From Spirosoma panaciterrae DSM 21099 (GTDB lineage Bacteria > Bacteroidota > Bacteroidia > Cytophagales > Spirosomataceae), in contig NZ_KB893172.1 in NCBI RefSeq assembly GCF_000374025.1, positions 678,879 through 742,878 on the forward strand: a stretch of 64,000 nucleotides of DNA, written 5' to 3'. The notes under the pieces were generated by a model, which saw only the letters and a list, made by a program, of their open reading frames with translations, searched no databases and was not told the DNA's origin. This document shows, in pieces, positions 45,359 through 53,090 of this stretch (its first letter is position 1; the number at the start of each line of letters is the position of its first letter). The translations under genes were made by a program, and so were the position numbers.

Positions 45359-45618
45359 AAATTTTAATTAAAAAATGGATAATGTAAACTGGTTAATATA
45401 GCGGATAGAGTGATGGTGTAACGGTCTGCGATCAGGGTGCCTATAGTAAGCAGAATTGCCCTCTTTAGTAAAGCTTATTAGTATTGCTTATGAATAGTGA
45501 GTCATGAAACTTTCGCTTACTCGCGAAAGGAATGTGGTCTAACTGGAAGCAGAATAGATAGTTGACTGGAATAATTTTGCTCAGCTATGTTCAGTTTGCC
45601 GTTGAAATGATCGTATTG

Positions 45619-45626
45619 CAAAAATA
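45619..45626 (-). promoter_or_regulatory. Candidate promoter -7 element of susC-susD
   Basis: The minus strand reads TATTTTTG, matching TAnnTTTG. It lies 19 bp downstream (in transcription sense) of the 21-bp-spaced repeats at 45645-45675, the expected place for an activator-dependent promoter. It implies a susC leader of about 250 nt. Confidence 0.45.
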
Positions 45627-45644
45627 TGTTGGCAAAACACAATT

Positions 45645-45675
45645 AATAGGGGGCTGATTGTTCGAAATAGGGGGG
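45645..45675. promoter_or_regulatory. Candidate operator of the hybrid regulator: direct repeats 21 bp apart
   Basis: AATAGGGGG starts at 45645 and again at 45666, exactly 21 bp apart. Similarity continues in the following bases (ATTGTTCG versus ATTGGTCG). Two same-orientation half sites two helical turns apart suit the AraC-type domain of the regulator encoded divergently at 45880. The site overlaps the expected -33 region of the susC promoter. Confidence 0.5.
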
Positions 45676-45793
45676 TAAATTGGTCGGGTACTCGTCTTTT
45701 TAGAAAAAGATTTACACTATCAGTAACATATGGCGCTTTCGTAATTGGTTGATTAATTATAGAAAAAGTAGCATTTTTCGCTTTATTGCTCAA

Positions 45794-45801
45794 TACTTTT
45801 G
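45794..45801 (+). promoter_or_regulatory. Promoter -7 element of the hybrid regulator gene
   Basis: TACTTTTG, an exact TAnnTTTG match, ends 78 bp before the ATG at 45880. The longer reading frame begins at 45799, inside this element, so that start is unlikely. Confidence 0.55.
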
Positions 45802-45879
45802 TGCGACGAGGCACACGTTGCGTATACTCGTTCTAGCTTTTGCCGATTAAGTATTATCCCCCAAACTGATACACCCCTG

Positions 45880-48800
45880 ATGGTTATGAAAGGACTTTAC
45901 TTTATCCTGATTACCACCTTTTTTAATCTCGTTCTTGGGCCGTCCGGGTATGCCCAGACCGACCCGAGCCCTTTTCGTTTTGAACACCTAACCGTCAATG
46001 AGGGCTTATCCCATAGCGATGCTATGGCTGTTGTGCAGGATCAGCAGGGCTTTATCTGGATTGCCACCAATAAAGGGGTGAATCGGTATGATGGTTATGA
46101 AATAAAGCATTATCTGCTCCCGATCGATAACGAGAATGGCTTGTCGAATAATCGGGTCCGAACGTTGCATGTGAGTCCTCAGGGCGTGCTGTGGGCCGGG
46201 ACCGAAGGGGGAGGACTCAATGTGTACAATCCAAATCAGGATCGGTTTGTACGGTTGACGTCTGAATTAATACCACCAGCCAGCCGCTCATTGGTACAAA
46301 CGTTGAATCAGTCGGAAATAACCGCTTTGGCCGCTGATCGCAGGGGAGCAATCTGGGTGGGTACCCAACAGCACGGCTTATTTGTTCTCCGGGCCAATCA
46401 GGAAGGACAGTTGCAGGGGTTAAGCCGGGTTAAGCTAAGGGATGTCAAATCCGTACGAACTGAGATTACTGACCTGACCATCGATCCGGCTGGGCACGTC
46501 TGGATTGCTACCTACAATGAGGGCCTTTTTGTCACGTCCATCAATCAACCGACAGCGACTGCTGCGCTGGCCAACCCCTTTACCAACGCTCATGTGCTGG
46601 CTTTAGCGCTCGACCATACGGATGGCCTGTGGATAGGTACCAATACGCATGTTCTTTGGGTTTCGAGTGATAGTCTGCGCACGAAACATCTGGCTAAACC
46701 CTATGTGCTGCCCCAAACCTTTCGGAGCATTGGCTGTCTGCATAAAGATTCGTTTGGTCGGTTGTGGGTAGGGAGCGACTTTGGTCTTTCCATGGTTCCG
46801 GTTCAGCTTTCGGCGGGTAAGGCCCCCGTCTTCACAGAAGCAGTTACGACCTATCTGCCGATGGATGCTGAGCCGAACAGTATCAACTCGGGGCGGGTCC
46901 ACTGCATTTTCGAAGATCGGTTTCAGGTGCTTTGGCTGGCGGCATCGGCAGGAGGCTTAAACAAGATCGACCTTCGTCAAAAACCGTTCGGCCATCTGAG
47001 TCGGCGGTTAAGTGAACACCCCACGCTGGCCAATAATTACATCAATGCGCTGTATAAAGAAGACGATAAAGGTTTGCTCTGGATTACCACACGCAATGGA
47101 ATTTCCAGTTATGACCTGAAGGCCAAAACCTACCGAAATTATTTTGATCGGCATTTGCCAGGCAATGTTACCGGAATGGACGTGTCCTGCATTTTTCAGG
47201 ATTCGAAGGGCACACTTTGGTTTAGCGCTCGTTACGAAGGGTTAATTTCAATCCGTCGACAGAATGGGCAGGAGATGATCAAAAGCTACCCGCATCATGA
47301 TGGGTTTTACCATCAGATAGAAAGTATTACGGAAGATAAATTCGGTACACTGTGGATGGCTTCGTTTACAGATGGCCTTAGCCGAATGAACCCCGATGGG
47401 CAGATAGTGGCCCGGTATACGCAGCGGAATAGCCCGCTTCCTACCGATCGGTTTACATTTTTGCTGTATGACTCTGATGAAAATGTGCTTTGGGCCAGTA
47501 CGCAGGATGCCGGAGTGCTGAAACTGCGCGTGTGGCCCGATCGGTTGGAGTTACTGCACCAGTTCAAACACGATACGCGCAATGCGGCCAGCCTACGGGT
47601 AAATTATGCCTGGCCTTTACTGAAAGACCGGCGGGGCGTCTTATGGGTAGGGACTATTGGCGGGGGACTTCATCAGATTGTGAAAACCAAATCGGGGAAA
47701 GAAGAGATTCGACCCTGTACGGCCTGGCTACCCGATAGTGATGTAGAGAGTATCATCGAAGATAGCCAGGGGAACCTGTGGCTGGGCAGCGAAGGACTGA
47801 TTCGCGTGAAGCCAGAAACGCATCAGGTTATTCGATACAACGTTGTGGATGGCGTACAGAGCAATTCATTCAAAGTAGGAGCTGCCTGTAAATCGAAAGA
47901 TGAGACGCTTTATTTCGGCGGTATCAACGGCATCACTTACCTGCAACCCCGGGCTATTCAGGCTAATCCATATCCGCCTTTTGTTCGGATTACCGGATTG
48001 TCGATTGCTAATCAGCCGATTGGGGTAGGAGAGCCTGTCAACGGACGGGTTCTGATTCAGAAACCGCTCAACAAGGCCCAAACCCTTCAGATAAAAGCGG
48101 CTGAAAACGACTTCTCCATTTCGTTTGTTGGGTTAAACTTTGCCAACCCTAAAAAGCACCGCTATGCTTATCAACTGGTTGGGTATAACGACAATTGGGT
48201 ACAACTCGCTCCGGGTCAGCGAACGGCCAGTTTTGCCAACCTGCCTGCCGGGAGTTATCTCTTCCAGGTGAAGGCCGAAAATGGCGAAGGGCAATGGACG
48301 CACCATCCGGCTACCCTTCGGTTGACCATTTTGCCGCCCTGGTGGAAAACCTGGTGGGCATATTCGTTGTATACCCTGCTAATCGGTGGAGCATTGCTAC
48401 TGGCCCGACGGGTTCTGTTGCAGCAGCAGGCCCTGAAAAACAAGATTGCTTTCGAACACTTCCAGTACGAAAAAGAGAAAGAACTGAGCGATCTGAAACT
48501 GGAATTTTTTACCAACGTATCGCACGAGCTACGTACGCCCCTGACACTGATTCTGGGGCCGATGGAAGAACTGGCGGCATCGGCCTGGAAATTCAATGGA
48601 ATGAAAGATAAGGTCCTGCTGGTGCATCAGCAAACCCGCCGATTGCTGTCGTTAATCAATCAATTGCTGGATTTCCGCAAAATGGAATCGCAGCATATAC
48701 CGCTTCAGGCAGTCAGAAGCGATGCGGTTTCGTTTCTGGTCGAACTATTCCTGATGTTTAAGCTTAAAGCTGAAGAGCAGCAGATTCACTACACCATCGA

Positions 48801-50112
48801 CACCCTCCCCGAACCCGTCCTGCTCTACTTCGACCGGAGCAAACTCGAAGTGGCGGTCATTAATGTACTCTCTAACGCTCTGAAATATACGTCGGCGGGG
48901 AATAGGGTCCATTTGAGCATTCAGGTTGTGGGTGATGTGAATCAACCCGCCCGTTTTCAACAACAGAAACTTCAGACCAATTACCTGAACATCACTGTTC
49001 GTGACGAAGGAATCGGCATCAAGCCAGAAGAACTCAGCCGTATTTTTGATCTGTATTATCAGGCGTCGCATACGGCCAATATGCGGGTAGTTGGAACAGG
49101 TATTGGCTTATCGCTGGTAAAACAGTTTATCGAACGCCATGGGGGTGAAGTGTCGCTGACCAGTCAGGTAGGGCAGGGGACCACATTTGTTATCCGACTG
49201 CCATTTGGTAAAGACCACCTGGCGACTTCCGACCTGGCTCAGGATGCGCCAGTCCCAGCCTTATCGGTACATCCTGAGTCGTTTATCGATGATGTCGCCA
49301 TCGCAACGACCAATCTGGTATCCGCGCCATTGCGTTTGCTGGTTGTAGAAGATAACAGTGATGTGCGGCAGTATATCAACCATTTGTTTGCTGCTAAATT
49401 TGAGGTATTTACGGCTGTCGATGGCATTGATGGCTGGGAGCAGGCCCTGCAACTGATGCCGGATGTAATTATCAGCGATATTATGATGCCGCGCAGCGAC
49501 GGCCTGGATCTTTGCAAAAAAATTAAACAGCATCCGAAAACGCTGCATATTCCGGTCGTGTTGCTCACGGCACGGGTGGCGGTTGTGCATGAAATTGAAG
49601 GGTTGGAAACCGGCGCCGACGAATACATCAGTAAGCCGTTCAACCCTGATCTGCTCATTGCCAAAGTGAATACGCTGGTGCATAATCGGCTGAAACTGCG
49701 CCAGTACTATCAGCAGAAAATCCTGCTGGAGCCTACCGAAGTGTTGATTCCTGATGCCGACAAGGTATTTCTGGAAACGGCCATGAGCATCGTTGAAAAG
49801 AATCTGGCCGAACCTGAATTTTCGGTACTGGAGTTAGTCAAGGAAATGGCCATGAGCCGATCCGTGTTTTATCGACGCATCAAAAGCATTACGGGCCAGT
49901 CGGTAGTGGAGTTTATCAACGATGTTCGGATGAAACGGGCCGCTCAGTTGCTTGCTTCGAGCCAGCTTCGCATTTCAGAAGTATGCGCCTTGGTTGGGCT
50001 GGAAGATGTCAAGTATTTCCGAAAGTCCTTTCAGCAGGTTCATGGGGTATCACCATCCGAATACGCCCGGAAGCATAGAACCGAACGCGACATACAGGCG
50101 GAAGTTTGCTAA
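45880..50112 (+). CDS. Hybrid two-component system regulator (propeller sensor, kinase, receiver, AraC output)
   Basis: This encodes 1410 residues from MVMKGLYF (ATG 45880 or 45886). Domains in order: signal peptide; two-component-regulator propeller repeats to ~740 (IWIATNKGVNRYDG, VLWAGTEGGGLNVY); a Y_Y_Y domain; a membrane helix at ~825-845; HisKA with FFTNVSHELRTPLTLILG (His ~881); HATPase (NVLSNALKY, GTGIGLSLVKQF); a receiver with LLVVEDNSDVRQ, phospho-acceptor Asp near 1199 in VIISDIMMPRSDG, and Lys in YISKPF; and a C-terminal AraC domain (MSRSVFYRRIKSITGQSVVE). A periplasmic ligand from the imported nutrient probably activates susC-susD through this one protein. It is divergent from susC. 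Confidence 0.96.
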   Translation: MVMKGLYFILITTFFNLVLGPSGYAQTDPSPFRFEHLTVNEGLSHSDAMAVVQDQQGFIWIATNKGVNRYDGYEIKHYLLPIDNENGLSNNRVRTLHVSPQGVLWAGTEGGGLNVYNPNQDRFVRLTSELIPPASRSLVQTLNQSEITALAADRRGAIWVGTQQHGLFVLRANQEGQLQGLSRVKLRDVKSVRTEITDLTIDPAGHVWIATYNEGLFVTSINQPTATAALANPFTNAHVLALALDHTDGLWIGTNTHVLWVSSDSLRTKHLAKPYVLPQTFRSIGCLHKDSFGRLWVGSDFGLSMVPVQLSAGKAPVFTEAVTTYLPMDAEPNSINSGRVHCIFEDRFQVLWLAASAGGLNKIDLRQKPFGHLSRRLSEHPTLANNYINALYKEDDKGLLWITTRNGISSYDLKAKTYRNYFDRHLPGNVTGMDVSCIFQDSKGTLWFSARYEGLISIRRQNGQEMIKSYPHHDGFYHQIESITEDKFGTLWMASFTDGLSRMNPDGQIVARYTQRNSPLPTDRFTFLLYDSDENVLWASTQDAGVLKLRVWPDRLELLHQFKHDTRNAASLRVNYAWPLLKDRRGVLWVGTIGGGLHQIVKTKSGKEEIRPCTAWLPDSDVESIIEDSQGNLWLGSEGLIRVKPETHQVIRYNVVDGVQSNSFKVGAACKSKDETLYFGGINGITYLQPRAIQANPYPPFVRITGLSIANQPIGVGEPVNGRVLIQKPLNKAQTLQIKAAENDFSISFVGLNFANPKKHRYAYQLVGYNDNWVQLAPGQRTASFANLPAGSYLFQVKAENGEGQWTHHPATLRLTILPPWWKTWWAYSLYTLLIGGALLLARRVLLQQQALKNKIAFEHFQYEKEKELSDLKLEFFTNVSHELRTPLTLILGPMEELAASAWKFNGMKDKVLLVHQQTRRLLSLINQLLDFRKMESQHIPLQAVRSDAVSFLVELFLMFKLKAEEQQIHYTIDTLPEPVLLYFDRSKLEVAVINVLSNALKYTSAGNRVHLSIQVVGDVNQPARFQQQKLQTNYLNITVRDEGIGIKPEELSRIFDLYYQASHTANMRVVGTGIGLSLVKQFIERHGGEVSLTSQVGQGTTFVIRLPFGKDHLATSDLAQDAPVPALSVHPESFIDDVAIATTNLVSAPLRLLVVEDNSDVRQYINHLFAAKFEVFTAVDGIDGWEQALQLMPDVIISDIMMPRSDGLDLCKKIKQHPKTLHIPVVLLTARVAVVHEIEGLETGADEYISKPFNPDLLIAKVNTLVHNRLKLRQYYQQKILLEPTEVLIPDADKVFLETAMSIVEKNLAEPEFSVLELVKEMAMSRSVFYRRIKSITGQSVVEFINDVRMKRAAQLLASSQLRISEVCALVGLEDVKYFRKSFQQVHGVSPSEYARKHRTERDIQAEVC

Positions 50113-50173
50113 ACCGCTCATAAGTAAGTCGGCCGAATTTCGTCCTTTTTCCGGGAAATAGAGCCGGATTATT

Positions 50174-51187
50174 ATGAAGATCACCCGTTCTGTATCTGTT
50201 GCGGCACGCATTCGACGGCCGTTGCGGTACTCGTTCACACTTTGCTGTTTGATGGGCGTTTTATCGATCGGTATGCGTCCTGCAATCGACGTTCCCAAAG
50301 CAGAAATCAGCAATGGATTGGTACGGGCGAAGCTCTACCTGCCCGATGCCGATAAGGGGTACTATCGGGGAACGCGCTTCGACTGGGCGGGGGTAGTGGA
50401 AACCCTGGAATATAAAGGACATACCTATCATGGCAAGTGGTTCGATACCTATACGCCTACGCTGCACGATGCCATTATGGGCCCTGTTGAAGAGTTTGGC
50501 CCGTTGGGCTATGCCGCTGCAAAACCAGAAGGTACATTCGTTAAAATTGGCGTTGGAAGTCTGACCCGACCCGACGAAAAACCATATAATCCATTTGTCT
50601 ATTACCCAATTGCGAATCCGGGAACGTGGACCATAACCCGGAAAACCGATCAGGTGCAGTTTGTTCATAATCTGGCCGATACAGCCTACGCTTACGAATA
50701 CCGGAAGACCCTGAAACTAACCAGAAATAAGCCGGAACTCATTATTGCGCATAGCCTGAAAAATACAGGTAAACGCCCCATCGAAACCACGACGTACAAC
50801 CACAATTTTTTTGTCATCGATCAGCAGCCAACAGGGCCGGGGTACACCGTCAAATTCCCGATTTCAGCGTTATCGTCCGATGGGGGTAAAGGGGTTACGG
50901 ACCGAGTTCACTTTCAGGACGGGCAACTTCTGTACCTGAATGAGTTGGCCAAAGGCGAAAGTGTTTATTATCCGAACCTGACAAATGGGCAATCGATGCG
51001 GTACAACATCACGGTCGACAATACCAAAACGGGTGCTGGTGTAAATGTGGTCGGTGACCGGGAAATCTCCCGCATGGTATATTGGTCATCATCGACTACG
51101 GTAAGCCCTGAACCGTATATTACCATCAAAATTGAACCCGGTCAGACGTTCAGTTGGCAAATCGCCTATCAGTATTACGTCAACTAA
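50174..51187 (+). CDS. Exported mutarotase-like protein of unknown function
   Basis: This encodes 337 residues with an N-terminal export segment (SFTLCCLMGVLSIGM). From residue ~45 it is beta-rich with conserved-looking words: ISNGLVRAKLYLPDADKGYY, RGTRFDWAGVVETLEYKG, GPVEEFGPLGY, FVKIGVGSLTRPDE, YNHNFFVIDQQPTGPGY. The N-H-N-F-F loop and the sandwich pattern recall the galactose-mutarotase/aldose-epimerase superfold, but the epimerase His/Glu set could not be assigned with confidence. It lies 61 bp after the hybrid regulator and 105 bp before the enolase-superfamily gene, so a role in processing the same sugar or sugar acid is inferred. Confidence 0.75.
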   Translation: MKITRSVSVAARIRRPLRYSFTLCCLMGVLSIGMRPAIDVPKAEISNGLVRAKLYLPDADKGYYRGTRFDWAGVVETLEYKGHTYHGKWFDTYTPTLHDAIMGPVEEFGPLGYAAAKPEGTFVKIGVGSLTRPDEKPYNPFVYYPIANPGTWTITRKTDQVQFVHNLADTAYAYEYRKTLKLTRNKPELIIAHSLKNTGKRPIETTTYNHNFFVIDQQPTGPGYTVKFPISALSSDGGKGVTDRVHFQDGQLLYLNELAKGESVYYPNLTNGQSMRYNITVDNTKTGAGVNVVGDREISRMVYWSSSTTVSPEPYITIKIEPGQTFSWQIAYQYYVN

Positions 51188-51292
51188 TCGGAACCCAGAA
51201 GCCCCGCTGATACTGAGAAAAACATAGTGACGTTCGGCCCGGAGCAATTGGGCATACGTTGTTCAAACCATCCCCTTAACTATATCGCCAAT

Positions 51293-52657
51293 ATGAATCA
51301 ATCAGAGAAAGCGTTGGAAACCAGCCGACGGAATGCATTAAAGCTGGCTGGATTAGGGTCGGCAGCTGGGATTCTGGGCCTGTTCGATAGCCCCCAGGCC
51401 CGAGCCGAAACCTACCAAACCCCTACCTATGCCAAAGGCGTTGCCCCCGTCACCATCAAAAACGTCCGGGCTATTACAACCGCGCCCGGTGGGCCGAATC
51501 TGGTGATTGTGAAGGTCGAAACGTCGGAGCCGGGTTTGTATGGGGTAGGCTGTGCTACATTTACCCAGCGCGCGCATGTCGTGATTCCGGCCGTCAATAT
51601 CTACCTGAATGAGTTTTGCGTGGGTAAGGATGTTGACAACATTGAGGATATGTGGCAGTCGGCCTACGTAAGTTCCTACTGGCGAAACGGCCCGGTACTG
51701 AACAACGCCCTCTCTGGACTCGATCAGGCGCTCTGGGACATCAAAGGCAAACGGGCCAACATGCCGGTTTATCAGCTACTGGGCGGAAAGAGCCGGATTG
51801 CGGTCGATACCTACACCCATGCCAGCGGCCCTACCCCCGAGGCAATTGCCGATAAAGTGCAGGAATATATGGCGATGGGGTTCCGGCATGTTCGCATTCA
51901 GCAGGGGGGATACGGGGGGGTAGGGGCTATGCAGGAATTAAAGCCCGATTTCAAAACGGCTGGCTATGGCCGCGAAACGGACGATTTCTCGGATCAGAAA
52001 ACCTATCTAAAACGGGTCCCCAAGATGTTCGACGTCGTGCGCAAACGTTGTGGTGACGATGTACAACTCCTCCACGATATGCATGAGCTGACTGAACCCA
52101 TTGATGCCATCAATATGATCAAAGGGCTGGAAGAATATCGGCCTTATTTCATTGAAGATCCATTCTCGCCCGAAAATATGAACTGGTTTAAGCAACTGCG
52201 GCAGACGACGGCTGTACCGATTGCAATGGGCGAGTTGTTCAACAACATCAACGAGTTCAAAGAGCCGATGGCCAACCACCTGTTCGACTTTATTCGCATC
52301 CACATTTCGCAGATTGGGGGCATTACACCCGCCATGAAAGTGGCTCGGTTGGGCGAATGGTTCAATGTGCGCACAGCGTGGCATGGTCCCGGCGATACCT
52401 CACCTGTAGGGCATGCCGCCAACAACAACATCGACATCGCCGTCTGGAATTTCGGGATTCAGGAGTCGCAGATGTTCAGCGATAAGGTGAAGGAGGTGTT
52501 TCCGGGTTGCCCAACGATTAAAAATGGGTATTACCAGATCAACGAAACGCCGGGACTGGGAATTGACATTAACGAAAAAGAAGCCGCCAAGTACCCCATC
52601 GGCACCAAGTCGCGCTGGACGGTCCGTAAGAACGACGGTACGATTTTAAAGCCATAA
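51293..52657 (+). CDS. Tat-exported enolase-superfamily dehydratase, mannonate-dehydratase (ManD/RspA)-like
   Basis: This encodes 454 residues from MNQSEKALETSRRNALKLAG, whose twin-arginine motif and hydrophobic stretch indicate Tat export; the longer frame from 51227 lacks family sequence. The enolase-superfamily barrel shows ALWDIKGKRANMPVYQLLGG, metal ligands in LLHDMHELTEP, YFIEDPFSPEN and AMGELFNN, then IRIHISQIGGITPAMK and the ManD-like WHGPGDTSPVGHAANN. ManD/RspA enzymes dehydrate D-mannonate or related sugar acids; many homologues have little activity. An exported version beside a SusC/SusD locus suggests sugar-acid processing in the periplasm, which is inferred. Confidence 0.9.
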   Translation: MNQSEKALETSRRNALKLAGLGSAAGILGLFDSPQARAETYQTPTYAKGVAPVTIKNVRAITTAPGGPNLVIVKVETSEPGLYGVGCATFTQRAHVVIPAVNIYLNEFCVGKDVDNIEDMWQSAYVSSYWRNGPVLNNALSGLDQALWDIKGKRANMPVYQLLGGKSRIAVDTYTHASGPTPEAIADKVQEYMAMGFRHVRIQQGGYGGVGAMQELKPDFKTAGYGRETDDFSDQKTYLKRVPKMFDVVRKRCGDDVQLLHDMHELTEPIDAINMIKGLEEYRPYFIEDPFSPENMNWFKQLRQTTAVPIAMGELFNNINEFKEPMANHLFDFIRIHISQIGGITPAMKVARLGEWFNVRTAWHGPGDTSPVGHAANNNIDIAVWNFGIQESQMFSDKVKEVFPGCPTIKNGYYQINETPGLGIDINEKEAAKYPIGTKSRWTVRKNDGTILKP

Positions 52658-52692
52658 CCTGATTGTTAACCCCAGAGACGCGAAGTACAGAT

Positions 52693-52759
52693 GGATTGTA
52701 TAGAGTATCCCCATTTCTCCCAATGGTAGTAGGGGAAATGGGGATACTCTATACAATCC
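52693..52759. repeat. 24-bp perfect stem hairpin after the dehydratase gene
   Basis: Arms 52693-52716 (ggattgtatagagtatcccc...) and 52736-52759 are perfect complements, with partial pairing continuing into the 19-base loop. No T-run follows. Between the stop at 52657 and the hairpin, ccagagacgcgaag (52671-52684) repeats the vocabulary of the 34342-34404 hairpin. The remainder up to 53090 holds no recognisable gene. Confidence 0.88.
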
Positions 52760-53090
52760 GCAGCATAAATTGCAGGTTATTTCACAGCCTCTTTTGTATA
52801 TCCGGAATGTACGTCGCCCGGTTCCTGAACCTGCTACACCCTACTAGAGGAATCGCTTTCTGCCAGACGTGAATCGCTCCCAATACAGATCGCTTGCCTA
52901 CGGCTCTCGGGCTGATCCATGCTTCGAAAACGCGTGGCAATCCGGAAGGCTGTAAAAGAGAGGGTGTACGACTCTGATCGAACAGGAATCGATTTATCGG
53001 GTTAATAAAACAAGAGCATCTGGTTGAATGAAGCCCATAATCGTCGAAACCAGGTGCCACCTAGCGGAAATCGACGATGAATAGTACTGT

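Noticed and set aside
45510..45529. Short inverted repeat ctttcgc / gcgaaag in the susC leader region
   Set aside because: A 7-bp stem is expected by chance at this density; it is weaker than the nearby 21-bp-spaced direct repeats.
45581..45814. 77-codon minus-strand frame between susC and the hybrid regulator
   Set aside because: It overlaps two promoter words and the putative operator, and shows no signal, domain or gene-like composition.
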